Shown one piece after another: positions 10,398 to 22,384 of a stretch of DNA of 64,000 bases. This stretch comes from Strongylocentrotus droebachiensis (taxonomy: Eukaryota > Echinodermata > Echinoidea > Camarodonta > Strongylocentrotidae). The position numbers were made by a program, and so were the translations under genes. The notes below the pieces were generated by a model. It was given only the letters and a program-made list of their open reading frames with translations, was not told the DNA's origin and did not search any database. How positions within the stretch are numbered: position 1 is the stretch's first letter; the number at the start of each line of letters is the position of its first letter. The stretch lies in assembly GCA_035222895.1 (NCBI GenBank), contig JAVYIG010000882.1:1-64000 (forward strand), in the 5' to 3' direction.

Positions 10398-10753
10398 AGG
10401 TCCTGTTTCACAAAGCCTTTTTTCATTGACAAATGACAAAAATCAGTGACAAATGTGGAGGGGCGATAGCTCAGTTGGTAGAGCAGTGGTCTCGTGATCC
10501 GGGTTCGAAACCAAGTCGATGCGCTAGTGCCGTTTGGTAAGGCATTAATCCTCATTACCAGGTCCCTCGGAGAGGACTTAAAGCCGTCGGCCGTCTGGCT
10601 GCTTACTAACAAGCATTTATACTTTCTTAGCAGTCAGGTAAAAGAACCTCCACTACTATGTCTACTATAACCAATCGGAAGCAAGGATTTCACTGGCTAA
10701 TAACAAAAAATGTCATTTGTCACTGATGACAAGTTTTGTGAAATTGGGTCCAG
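10398..10753. mobile_element. Fold-back MITE (family G) with a SINE nested inside
   Basis: The ends are tcctgtttcacaaa on the left and tttgtgaaattgggtcc on the right. The arms aaatcagtgacaaatg and catttgtcactgatgac are inverted. The SINE at 10457-10668 sits in the middle. The family is shared with 15119-15667. Confidence 0.75.
10457..10668 (+). mobile_element. tRNA-derived SINE with intact A and B boxes
   Basis: The head GATAGCTCAGTTGGTAGAGC (box A) and GGGTTCGAAACC (box B at 10501) mimic a tRNA promoter. The acceptor stem does not close, and the sequence continues into a SINE body (aaggcattaatcc, ccctcggagaggactt), so it is not a tRNA gene. It could still be transcribed by polymerase III. 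Confidence 0.82.
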
Positions 10754-11631
10754 GAGTTCTGGTTATGGAATGACAAGTGACATTTGTATGGAATGAAGAA
10801 AGAAGCCATTGCAGAAGCATGCTACCCTAAACAACTGTAGAAGTTGGTATTTTGGATGACGGAGACACATGACATTACATGTGCACCTTACAAACACATG
10901 ACTTCATGTGTTAACACATCCGATTGTCATGCGGAAACTTTTTGATCCATCAAGCACGACTATGGTTGCAAAAGTATCACGTTTTAAAAACGATGTTGCC
11001 TGACAGAAAAAGCCTTAGAAACAAAATGCCTTTGATGATCTTGGTGTCATTTTGATCAGAAAACATGAAAATAAAATAGATGGGAGTGTATGAATGCTGT
11101 CCTTGAACTTATAGATGTCAGAAGTTGTGTTCTTTATTGGCCACCCCATTTTGTTTCTTTTTCACCTTGTGTGCCTTGTCTTGAGCATTTGTTTCCAAGT
11201 GTATTTGGCGCCTTACAAATCTCATATATTATCACTATTATCATTATGGTACTTTACTCCTTCATGTCCGGTTGCTCAGTCCAATGCCTGAACTATGACC
11301 TTTAAATTGACTATAGTTTTGATATGCATTTTCATGTTTAAGTCTGCTTTTTTTTAATGCCTAGAAGACAGTGACATAAGTTTTATCCTCAACTTGGAGG
11401 TGAGTTTTTGAAAATTAAGTTTTGTTTGTGTTTGCTATCCAGCTTTTAATATCTAACCCCAAGTGTCGTCATTAATTATTTGTAATTTCTTCGACTTTTT
11501 GTTGGATTTTATTTATTTATTAATTATCTGTTTTTTTATTCATTATTTATTTAAGAATATTATAAATTTATCACTGCGTAGCTTGTTTCCCAGGATGACT
11601 TGTTTCTTTTGTCATCCAAAGAAAAATTAAT

Positions 11632-11835
11632 TTAAAGCCCCACTGCACTACTTATAGCCGCATGCGCCCTGTATATATAGCAAACAATGCCTAATCAGTG
11701 ACCATTGGTCCCCATGGTCCCCTTTTTATTATGTTAACAGTTAATTGAGAGCTGATTTTATAATATAACCACCTGTCAGTGACCATGCAGGGAGGTCTAA
11801 TCCCTCCTGGCCAAACTAGTGCAGAGGGGCTTTAA
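11632..11835. mobile_element. Family H TTAA MITE, copy 1
   Basis: A 200-bp element between TTAA sites with ends AGCCCCACTG... and ...AGAGGGGCT. The reverse copy is at 43708-43902. Confidence 0.78.
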
Positions 11836-12225
11836 ACTGAGTCTGGAGTTTGAAGACTCTCACTGCCTTCCCAGCTTAACTAAATAAACAAAGAAATATA
11901 TTTGCTACTGCTGTGTTACCTGTGTACAATTAAAGCACTTTAAAGCAATTCATAAGTATTGATTGAGAATACTTTTCATTAATTTTCAAAATTTTGAATA
12001 CACCTACAAGTATGAGGTTTGCACACAAAAGTTGTACCATCTGTACTAATTGCTTTAAGTTTAATTAAATCTTGCATGAAATGGCCACCATCTGCTACAT
12101 GTCCTTGTGATGTTTGTAGCATAGAGCTACCGGTATGCCTGAAAAGCTGTTTGATCGGTGGAAATACCAATAATGGGTGTACAAGTCTCGCACACAGCGA
12201 TTCTAATGTCCCACCAAGAAATACA

Positions 12226-12379
12226 ACCCCCCCCCCCCCCCCCCCCCCCTCCAATCTCACCAAGAAGTCTTTGGGTGATAGAATTTTTTCTAACGGAACG
12301 GTTGGTGGAAGGTAGACCTGTCTGTCTTTAAAGTGAATGCCACGCCTTGTGATGGGGGGGGGGGGGGGGGGGGGGGGCA
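12226..12379. repeat. Opposed poly-C and poly-G homopolymers
   Basis: A C run of more than 20 bases near 12226-12249 and a G run of more than 20 near 12354-12377 face each other about 105 bp apart and could pair. Proline/glycine-rich readings across them are artefacts. Confidence 0.85.
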
Positions 12380-12719
12380 AGTCCATCGTGCCCACTCAAA
12401 CAAACTGACTGAACTAAGCAATTAAAGACACTCAGTAGGTAGCTCTCATGGGGAATTCAACACCGTTCGGGTGTTTACCCAATAACAGGTGTTGTCAATC
12501 ACCAGGGTTAGCCTTGCGTTTTATGACCATTTGACCTGATGTAATGCTTTGCTTTTCCCTCACCCGATCAGAAGCGGGATCCGAAGCTAGACTCTCCGAG
12601 AGATAAGGGGGTAATTCTTGACTGGCCAACAGGTTTGCTGTGTGCAGATTTGTACTCCCATTAATGGTTTTCCCACCAAGTTTGGTGTCAGCAACATGGA
12701 AACTGACGCGTGACTCCCT

Positions 12720-13104
12720 TTAAAGGGATCGTGTAACAATGTTAAATCTGAGATACACGGCCCTACGTGTTATCAGTGTCTGTGATATGGTGTAATATTG
12801 AAGCCCTAAAAAAATTGCGCTTCAAAATGATCAAGAAGTGCCCCAAAAAAGTAAAAATCTTTGAGTGACCGGTTTTAGCATACTCGTTTTCCCCAATAGA
12901 CTGTAGTGTTATGAAAACCGTCAGGCGAACGGTTTTCAAAATTTGTAATTCCAATCATAAATATCTTGATAATCAGGCAGGCGATCGGCTTGTAAAAGTC
13001 ATGGGGTTCCTGACTGACCTAAAGGTTTATAATTATCATTGCATCATGAGCTAGATCCAGAATTTTGTTTCAGAATCTGAGACAAAGTTACCGGATCCCT
13101 TTAA
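12720..13104. mobile_element. Family E TTAA MITE, complete copy
   Basis: It is bounded by TTAA, with ends AGGGATCGTGTAACAATG and CGGATCCCT. It is about 380 bp. Other copies are at 5205-5375 (fragment) and 23063-24498 (split). Confidence 0.85.
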
Positions 13105-15118
13105 AGAACCATTGATGCATTTTTTAATGGTAAATACTTCAGAAGAGTTTTTGGTTTTCTTTCCCAGAAGCATATCTTGATTGGTAACATCGGATATAGT
13201 GTCTTTACAGGAAGATAGGAAAACATACTGGTATTTCATTGTTTCTATTTTTTAAGACATGTCCCTCTTTGTTGCTTCTGTATGATGTCAGTTCAATGTT
13301 CGATTAACCTGTGATTAACATTTGTTTCAAAGTGGAATGTGTCTCTGCCCTAAAATGTTTTTAAAACCTGTGATCATCTAATGTAACAAATGTGTGTTCA
13401 TTAAATATAAGGAAAACTAACAAAGAAGAGAAGAATACAAAGAAAACTATGAGAGAAAACAATCGAAGGAAAACTTAGAAGAAAAAAAAAGAAAAAAAGA
13501 AATTTTATACACTACATGTATTTTCATATTGATGATAACCAGAATGTGTGTTCATATTAGAAAGTGGAGTTTTGAATGGAAAGATTAACATGTAGGTAAA
13601 TAACAGTCCAATGGCAATATATTTTATGTTACAAAGGTTCAGAGACTAACTGGTGGATTTAAATTAGGGGGGGGGGCAGGGCACAACCAGCAAGTCCCCC
13701 TTGTATGCCCAGTCTACCATTCTAGTTCATAAACAGAACTTTTGTTGCTTAACTGATATTTTTCAAAAATGTTGCCCCTCCCCCTTTTTTCAGAGCCCTG
13801 AATCCAACTTTACAGAGATCAATAGAGGAAACGATTATGTAATGAATGGGTTAAAACACTTAATATTAGTACACGTATGCTGTAAAGAACATTGATAGAT
13901 AAGTGAAAGTATGGATGTCATGGTTTCAATCCATTTTTTCTCTCTTTCTGAGCATTTTCTGCTGGAATAATTCTTCTTTCATTTCCCCTCTTCCCACTCT
14001 TCACCATGCAGATGAAGAACCTGAATAGCGCCCCCTATGGGTGCATGATTACATCTTCTATTGATAGAGCATACAGCACCATAGCTACCACTCATTCCTA
14101 TGAAGGAGGAATACTCCATATTTTTGTCCTCTCCTTCAAAGTCGTGTTATGAATCATAGATTCATCTCTTTCTCTTAAAACTTCTGTGTAAAGGAATCCA
14201 AAATACAATCTATTCCTATTTTTGCTTTTAGAGATTTATGATTTTTTGCTATATAAGGTTAATTGGCAAGTAATAAGTATGGACTATGGAGTTCTAATGG
14301 AATGGCTATTGGCAGGTGTCAGAGTATATTAGTGAACATTTAGTAGGGGTCAGGCCTAGTCCTCTTCAAGCTGGGCAGATTTGAAACTAGACCAGGGATA
14401 TGTTCCCATTGAGACTCTTGGAGGAGAGCGTCAAAAGACAAAATATATTTTTTTAAACTCTGAGCTGACGTTTTTTTCTGTCTAATTTGAAAAGCACTTC
14501 CATTGATCTGGGGCCATATTGAGCCGTGATTGTGCTAAGTGTGGTAAAAGCGGAGATAATTATGCCCATCAATGATTAGCCCTGTTTCTTCTGTGTATCT
14601 GTATGCCCCGCTGCATTCTGAATTAGTTTGTATTGAGTGGTCATGTCAACAAGATTAATGGCAACTTGAATTAAAGTGCATACCGGTAATTCTATTCAGC
14701 TGCTGTCCCAAATGAACATTAAAACAATCTATTATATTATAAAGAGCTAGTAGCATACCGGTAGGTCTGGTCTGTCGGGTAGAATAATAAAGTAATTACC
14801 CACAGAATTGATTAAAAAAATTATGATAAAAACTATCAAGATGACCATGATAACAGGAGTGTGGTAATGTTTTTTAAAGACAGAGCAAATGCATTAATTG
14901 CAATTGAATATTCCATCTTTTATATAGGATACATTGTTTTTTCTAAAATAATTGGAGGGTAGTTACCTGATGCCTTAGTCCTGTCCAGTGAGAGAATTAT
15001 TATGTTTATGTGTTCAATAGTGTTTTGGTTATTTTTTTAATTTCATCTCAAATTCTCATTCATTTTTTCATGCTGTAAATATCATTTTCTATTCCAAACT
15101 GTGTCATTGGAATACATC
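13105..15118. other. AT-rich gene-free stretch
   Basis: I see no coding exon, RNA gene or clear repeat, apart from a G run near 13668 and A-rich purine tracts at 13430-13500. Confidence 0.5.
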
Positions 15119-15667
15119 TGGGCCCTGTTTCATGAAACTCATTATTAAAGGGATAGTCCACCCCAGGATTTTTTTTAGCTGACGATATAGACCTAATAAT
15201 ACCATGAAGAATGATACAAGTCTCATTAAAATCCATGATCACATAACGAAGATATATCGCACTGACACAACGAATCATGAATGAAAGTGAAAGCGAAAGT
15301 GAATGTCTGCGAAATAAGAAGGCAGCTCGCAACATACGTCACAATTTCGATACTATCGGTTATTTTTTGGCGATCGTTTCATGCCCATGTAACGCATTTG
15401 CATTTGGGGGGCGGCTGATTTTCGATAAAAATGTCGATATATCTTCGTTATGTGATCATGGATTTTAATGAGACTTGTATCATTCTTCATGGTATTATTA
15501 GGTCTATATCGTCAGCTAAAGAAAATCCTGGGGTGGACTATCCCTTTAATAACAAGTTACAATAACTGTTATAAGCTACTGAAATTGTGGCGTTCGATTG
15601 GCTGAGAGCAAATTTGTCATAGAAATTTTGCATTTGTTATCAATGACAAGTTTATGAAAAATGGCCC
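15119..15667. mobile_element. Family G MITE interrupted by family D
   Basis: The ends are gggccctgtttcatgaaact and acaagtttatgaaaaatggcc. The family D element at 15145-15549 sits inside it near the left end. Confidence 0.72.
15145..15549. mobile_element. Family D TTAA MITE, long fold-back
   Basis: It is bounded by TTAA. Arms of about 110-120 bp start AGGGATAGTCCACCCCAGG and end CCTGGGGTGGACTATCCCT. The unpaired middle is about 170 bp. The TTAA site and AGG...CCT termini recall Kolobok-type non-autonomous elements; this is my inference from the ends. A lone family D end occurs near 20692. Confidence 0.88.
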
Positions 15668-15789
15668 AGAGGATAAAGGGTTCAACATGATCATCAAAAC
15701 AGTTTTTGAAACAATATTTTGATGAGGTTTATTAAAGGACAAAGTGTTTTCATCTTTAATAGTGCATCTACATTCTAGGGGTGTTGCAG

Positions 15790-15910
15790 TCTAGGGTTGG
15801 AGGTTGAGTCTCTGGACTGTGAACCACATTAAGGTACAGGGTTCAAATCCCTGCCGGCTCCTTTGGCAAGACATCAATCTCTATTTGCCACACTGAGCAC
15901 CTTCATAGCT
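15790..15910 (+). mobile_element. SINE head fragment
   Basis: It has a box-B-like GGGTTCAAATCCC and the body phrase TTTGGCAAGACATCAATC, as in the SINEs at 6.1-6.7 kb but on the plus strand. The tail is not clear. Confidence 0.55.
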
Positions 15911-16039
15911 TCAGCTAAGATAATAATGTTCAAAGTCCTTAAGAAGCATCTGGAGACATTATATTATAGTGTCATATGTGCAATAGACAATATCAGATTA
16001 ATATTATTAATATTATTTTGTATTATTATGGTTATGATA

Positions 16040-16114
16040 ATTATCAATAATATTAATAGTAGTGGTAGTGGAAGTAGTGGTAGTGGAAGTAGTAGTAGTA
16101 GTAGAAGTAGTAGT

Positions 16115-16172
<58 letters not shown>

Positions 16173-16178
16173 AACAGT
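16040..16178. repeat. AGT/AGC microsatellite
   Basis: AGT, GGT, GAAGT and AGC trinucleotide runs. The Ser, Val/Ala or Thr homopolymer readings in three frames are artefacts. Confidence 0.92.
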
Positions 16179-16587
16179 AGACCTTTAAAACATAAAGATG
16201 AAAACATTCTGTCTTATAAATTTATCAAAATATTCATGTTTTCCTAAAAAATAAAAATAAATGATGGTGTATAGCCCTTTTTCTTCTCACGTATTCATTT
16301 ATTAGAAATTAAAAGGAAAAGTGGTGGAGAAATATTTTTTAAACAGATGTACATCATGTGGGATGTAATTACTTTCAAGTCTTTCATATCTGCTGCATTT
16401 CCAGTGGAATGTACTTGTATGCTTCCAATGTTTGTTGCAGCATACTTGTAAATAAGAGTGACGACACTATATATAGTGTTTATTGTGTATTAGATATGTA
16501 AATAGTATGTAATAGATACATCGATGATGATAATAGGAATTATTATGTCATCATGATGTGCCAACCAGGATGTTTATATATCAAGTA

Positions 16588-16916
16588 ATAAGGCCTGTTT
16601 TCATCAGCTCAAGTTTGCCAAATAACCCACTATTTTCAGACTCGGGATATTATCCTGAAGCTCGAAATTGCGTCTTCACCCGACCGATACGCTCATCACA
16701 AACTAGCTCAGACAGGCGCAAATTAGCCCACTATTTTCCAAATAGCGGGATATTTTGGAAAGAAGGCCAATATTTCTCAGGATATTTTTTCAACCAAATA
16801 TCTCCCTTATTGCTACTGCGGGCTGATGAAGATGCAAATTAACTGGGTAATTTGCGATCAGGATAGTTAAAATAGCGAGCTATTTGGCAAACTCGAGCTG
16901 ATGAGGATAGGCCTAT
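16588..16916. mobile_element. MITE family K, copy 1
   Basis: A ~330-bp element with ends AGGCCTGTTTTCATCAGCTC and GAGCTGATGAGGATAGGCCT. The inner arms gtttgccaaata / tatttggcaaac also pair. Parallel copies are at 17160-17486 and 18545-18866. Confidence 0.85.
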
Positions 16917-16929
16917 AGTGTCAAATTAC

Positions 16930-17300
16930 ATTAAAAATCATATTGTCCTTGTCTCAACCTCTATCCACACAAATTATGTTTGCATTATAATCACTATATA
17001 CCTACACTTCACCTTTATCCACTATTTACAGTAGCACATTATGTTCAAGTTTTGACATTGAAGTTTGCTTCAGACTTCTTTGTTTTTGGTCAATGAAACA
17101 TGGTGAGGGCTTTGGTTTTGGTTTGAGGATAAGTTTAGGTGTGTCAACAGTATTACAACTTGCCTGTCTTCATCAGCTCAAGTTTGCCAAATAACCCTCT
17201 ATTTTCAGACTTGGGATATTATGCCGAAGCTCAAAATTGCGTGTTCACCAGACCGATACACTCATCACAAACTAGCTCAGATGGGCGCAAATTAGCCCAC
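16930..17300 (+). repeat. 370-bp direct duplication, left copy
   Basis: This is nearly identical to 18314-18684 by eye. It covers about 230 bp of unique flank plus the left ~140 bp of family K copy 2. Similarity drops abruptly inside the MITE. Confidence 0.85.
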
Positions 17301-17486
17301 TATTTTCCAAATAGCGGGATATTTTGGAAAGAAGACCAATATTTCTCAGGATATTTTTTCAAACAAATATCTCCCTTATTGCTACTGCGGGCTGATGAAG
17401 ATGCAAATTAACTGGGTAATTTGCGATCGGGATAGTTAAAATAGCGAGCTATTTGGCAAACTCGAGCTGATGAAGATAGGCCTATA
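17160..17486. mobile_element. MITE family K, copy 2
   Basis: Its right half and right flank match copy 1 closely (tatagtgtcaaattacatta after both). Its left half matches copy 3. The 800 bp to its right (17487-18313) show only a 24-bp tandem pair at about 18038-18088. Confidence 0.85.
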
Positions 17487-18313
17487 GTGTCAAATTACAT
17501 TATGGTTCAATACTTACTAGTATGTGTGAAATGCAGGTATTTTGAAGTAGAGATCATCATCTTGTTCAACAGTCACAAGAACCAACTTAAGAACTGTTTA
17601 ATGTGATAGGGTTTTATTTCTACTTCTAAAAGCAATGAAAGCAATGTTTGAAATATTATGAAGCTAGATAGGGATTAGGAAGATAATATCTGTCATTCCA
17701 TTTTCATGTAGGATTTGTTTTTGTTTGTTTTGTTTTGTTTCATTTTATTTATTTATTTTTGCTTTTGTTTTCTGTTAATTTTTGATAGACCTTGATTTTT
17801 AAAAAAGAAGCTTATTACAAGGTATTAAAGGCGTTTTTACAGACACGGTAAATTCTAACCCTGTTCAATCAAATGCATTCCTTAATTGATGTCATAGGAG
17901 CAAGGAGTAGAATTGCAGAATTTTTTTAGATAATTCATAATTGAACATTGTACAATAGGTGCATTTGCGTATATACTTCACTGTAATATAATGTCAATCT
18001 ATTATATTAAGATTTTGCAGGAATCCGATGGATAAAGAGGCTGATGTTCCTAGGAATAAAAGGCCGATGTTCCTAGGAATAAAAGGCCAATCTGACTGAA
18101 GTTATGGTTGTATCAAAGAATGCTCATATCTACAAACATTCAAAATCAATTAAAATCATCCTCTTTTGAATTTCTGCTATTTACAAAAATAGTCCCATTA
18201 GATCTCAGATTAAATTTCATTTTCCCAATAATGCAATAGACTGAATTCTGTTGTTCATCTTTTAAATGAGATTGAACTTTAAATTACATTTACTATATAC
18301 TCACACGGAGTCC

Positions 18314-18684
18314 ATTAAAAATCATATTGTCCTTGTCTCAACCTCTATCCACACAAATTATGTTTGCATTATAATCACTATATACCTACACTTCACCTTT
18401 ATCCACTATTTACAGTAGCACATTATGTTCAAGTTTTGACATTGAAGTTTGCTTCAGACTTCTTTGTTTTTGGTCAATGAAACATGGTGAAGGCTTTGGT
18501 TTTGGTTTGAGGATAAGTTTAGGTGTGTCAACAGTATTACAACTTGCCTGTCTTCATCAGCTCAAGTTTGCCAAATAACCCTCTATTTTCAGACTTGGGA
18601 TATTATGCCGAAGCTCAAAATTGCGTGTTCACCAGACCGATACACTCATCACAAACTAGCTCAGATGGGCGCAAATTAGCCCGC
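18314..18684 (+). repeat. 370-bp direct duplication, right copy
   Basis: Partner of 16930-17300, offset by about 1384 bp. Confidence 0.85.
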
Positions 18685-18866
18685 TATTTCCCAAATAGGG
18701 GTATACTTTGTAAACCAATATTTCTCAGGATATTTTCTCGACCAAATATCCCGCTAATTGCAACTGCGGGCTGGTGAGGACACAAATTAATTGGCTAATT
18801 TGCGATCGGGATATAGTTAAAATAGCTGGTTGTTTGGCAAACTCGAGCTGATGGAAACAGGCCTAC
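18545..18866. mobile_element. MITE family K, copy 3 (chimeric)
   Basis: The left ~140 bp is almost identical to copy 2, while the right part is clearly more diverged from copies 1 and 2. Positions 18867-19409 show nothing recognisable. Confidence 0.82.
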
Positions 18867-19409
18867 AGTTGGAAATTGGATTGGTGTTTCGAAATTGACA
18901 GTGGAGCAATTGTGGCTCGAGTATGTGTTGCAGTATTGATTTGACCATGATCAACTATTAGTACTGAAGTAATAGACGTTTGCTGTTGGCCATGTATTGA
19001 CCTATTTTGGAAGGGGAAAAATCTTTTATTTTTTCCTTAAAGAAATTTTATTTCATGAGCTTTTCCTATAAATCAAACTGTCAGACTTTGTCATTAATTG
19101 TCGCAGATGTTATGTTGGATGTGCCTCGTTTGACCCTTGTTCAAGTGTGACGTTACAATGCGGTTGAATTGACATGGTAAACCGTCTATTAAACCACTAA
19201 AGTGTATATTCACTTCAATCTGTGCATTATTAGATACAGAAATGTAAAGGGCACCACCCACATATCATTTTACAAGGCTCTAGACTGAGAATATGTTTAA
19301 TCAAAAGGTATGATATCAATGGCTATGACTGCTTCTTTTCCATTCCATCTCTGATTTGCATTTTTTCCCTTCTTCTTGCAACTACTATATTAAAATAGAC
19401 CTTGGGCAA

Positions 19410-19714
19410 TAGACCATTTTCGTAATGTAACCAAATTAATGCATAAGTCTTTGTGAAGTGCCTCAATACAAATTATTTTGTTCACCTGTTAGGAATAATA
19501 GTATTTCAATAGTCAGAATGCAACTGCATATATTAAGTGTTGCTAGGTAGGTCAATCCATAATTTGTTCCAACCTATAGCAACAACTTATGTATGCAGTT
19601 TGGATTCTGTCTATTGAAATACTATTATTCTTATCAGGTGATTGAAATAATTTGTATTAAGGCACTTCACAAAGACTTATGCATTAAATTTTGTTACATT
19701 ACAAAACTGGCCTA
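19410..19714. mobile_element. TA-flanked fold-back MITE (family T), complete copy
   Basis: The ends are agaccattttcgtaatgtaa and ttacattacaaaactggcc. Arms of about 130 bp are inverted (gcataagtctttgtgaagtg / cacttcacaaagacttatgc). The loop holds gttgctaggta. Flanking TA suggests a mariner-like origin. Confidence 0.85.
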
Positions 19715-21694
19715 TTCAATAGCCTTGCACCTGATCGACCTGTTGAAATGTGCGAACATGACAATGACGCATCATGTAGTCCAAACATGACATCTATGGG
19801 ATATACAATAGCGTACTGAAGTTGCCCTTGGGTTGATTTTGCGACAGGAATTGCAATTATGTTAATTTGAGACTTATTTGTTTACTTGATACTTAGTGCC
19901 ATAGTGATCTAATCTCTTTTGTAGCTTCAAGTTTTAGTAGATCACATATTACCAAATTCAAATCATGTATAAATCTAATAATATGAAAGAAATGTTATCT
20001 ATGAATATTTGGTTCAATAAGTTTGGAACTCTACTTTTTATCATATTCATTGTAAAATAGGCAATTCACTGAGTCTAGTTTGATCAAGGCATAATTTCAA
20101 TCAAACATTTGACTCTATTTTGTTTAGTCGAAAAAGCTGAAATAGAAACAGATATTTTTCTTGTGTAATAATCATCATCGTTTACATTGCTAAATTTTGC
20201 TACATGAAAAGTCGTAAATAATTTTGTAACTTCAAATGTTGATCAGCTGAGCATGAGGTTACATATGATCTGCTGTGAACCAAAAGGACGTTTCCTCTGT
20301 GTGTGAATGCCCTTCTGGCTTCCACTAGACGATATTAGATGTATCTCAATTGATTTATATGATAAAGTTGAGTTTTCAGTCACATATGATCATGGTGCAT
20401 TTTTAGTTATTGTAATATTTCTATATTCCTATGTGATTTCATGAGTAGATTGTGTACAAGCATGAATATATTTGTGTAATAATTGACACATTTAAAGATA
20501 AGCTTGCATGAGTTCTGGTAATGATAGAAAATAAATTCTCAAAGAATCCTACAAAACTTACACTGAACGTTCAAGATTACAAATAAATGACATGTGCCAA
20601 ACGATTTTGGTAGAATATGTATAGGGGCTGCGTAATGAGCATAGAAAGTTAAGGAAATCAAGGTAGGCCTTACAGTACCATGTGCTTAAAGGGATAGTTG
20701 AGTCTGTTGCAGAGGGCGCTACACAAAATAATGTTGTAGTTCAATCACAATTCACGTCTCTACATCGAACATATTTGAGTTTATATACATGTATATATTT
20801 CTTTTTAATATTATCAATTCCCATAGGTTGTTGATATCATCCGATTGTGCGACAGTAAAAAATAATGATTATTACTGTATTTTGTACATAATTATACAGG
20901 TATATGAAATTATGGCTATTTGATTTGTATACATGTATACTCTGTAAGATTTTGTAACATGTTCTCTCTGCTACCTTGTCATTTGGAAAAATGGAATAAA
21001 CTATTTCAGGTAAAAGTGTACCCTGTTGTGTATGACTTATTTTTGTTGTTGCTAGTGTCTGTTTTTATTGTTTGTTACAACTCAATTATAATACAGAAAC
21101 ACCTTATGAAATTGAGCAAGCAATGTAATTCAAATTGTTTCTTTAGTATGGCCATAATCCAGATGAATTAGGGCAAATAGGCCAATGCTCTTGTTGGTAT
21201 GGAATTGTTTTATCCCTGTTTAAACAAAATACAATTGAACATTGACAAATATGTCCTTTGTATCTTGTAATGTTATGTTTTGTCCAGAATTATTCTGTAG
21301 GCTTTGACCTAAAAGGGTAAAAGAAGATGATAAAAGGAGGAGAGAAGAAAAAAGAATGAAAGAAGGAGAAGGAGATGCAGAAGAAAAGCCTCTAAATTTG
21401 ACATTCTGAAACAACTTTTGCCTAACAGAATCCTATCTTAATTCTTATCCAGCTCCTTTTGATCTCTTACAATTTGTTTTCTCAATCTATTCCCTAGGAA
21501 TGTTTATGTGCCTAAAATACTACATCGGATATAAATATATATAGGAGTAAGTCCATGATCATACAATGCCGTACACATTATAGCCTAACCATATATACAT
21601 GTACCGGTACACAAATTCCCAACCCTCTGTGCTGACGTCATCATTGTTTACTTTACTTACGCACTGTCTGCTTCCGTAACGGCAAGAAAGTTTG
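19715..21694. other. AT-rich gene-free stretch
   Basis: No exon or RNA gene seen. An isolated family D end (TTAAAGGGATAGTTGAGTC) starts near 20692. AATAAA-type signals at 20.5 and 21.0 kb are not tied to any transcript. Confidence 0.5.
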
Positions 21695-22300
21695 TCGACC
21701 TCGATCCTATGGTGGCCCTGAAGGGACATCGCGAAAAGACTAAATCGTGAACTTTTCACGATAAAGTTCACGATATCGTGAATTTTATCGCCAATTTTTC
21801 ACGACGAAATTCACGAAATTCACGATATCGTCAATTTCTTCGTGAAAAATTGGCGATAAAATTCACGATATCGTGAACTTTATCGTGAAAAGTGTACGAT
21901 ATAAAGTTCACGATATCGTGAATTTTATCGTGTACTCTATCGTGTACTCTCCTGACGGGCGCTTCGTGAACAAAACCAGCCCTCTAACTTTAGGCCTAGC
22001 TGATTATTATGACGAGACGTTTTTTACGATGATTTCTGTGAAAATGGTAGGTTTAACTTCATATTATGCTCTAGATCTATTTGTATTTTATGTTTGACAA
22101 GATAGGGATAAAATTAAAAGTAATTGCACAGCGGAAAAATTACCCGGTAGACTAGACTCTATGCAATTAATGGTCTAACTTTAGATGCACTCAATGCATT
22201 TTCCCATACATTCATTTCCATGTTGTAATATCTATTGAGTAATGTAATTGATCTAGATGATAGATCTAGGCCTACTTTTATTAGTAGGCCTACGTACTAG
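21695..22300 (+). mobile_element. CACGAT-palindrome element (family F), copy 1, empty-site copy
   Basis: A hairpin zone at about 21745-21900 contains the 16-bp palindrome TTCACGATATCGTGAA at 21767 and 21862, with another at 21907. About 330 bp of family-specific sequence follows, ending near tagtaggcctacgtact. The reverse-oriented second copy lies at 36790-36847 plus 38999-39545. Copy 1 lacks the 2.1-kb insertion found there; the target GATCTAGAT is intact at 22250-22258. Confidence 0.85.
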
Positions 22301-22384
22301 CACACTCAATTTCTCAAACTGAGTCAACAAAGACTGACAGAGTCCATTGCAATAGCACACTCGTAATCGTCGACTAGACGCAAA

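Noticed and set aside
10457-10530. A tRNA gene
   Set aside because: A and B boxes are present, but the acceptor and anticodon stems do not fold properly and the sequence runs on as a SINE body.
11979-12395. 138-residue minus and 98-residue plus readings
   Set aside because: They overlap each other across opposed C and G homopolymers and show no family features.
16013-16247. Ser, Val/Ala and Thr homopolymer readings in three frames
   Set aside because: All are frames of one AGT/AGC microsatellite.
16558-18777. Family of three similar small proteins (QYYNLPVFISSSLPNNPLF type)
   Set aside because: The similarity is that of the underlying MITE family K copies, including their inverted ends, not of a conserved protein.
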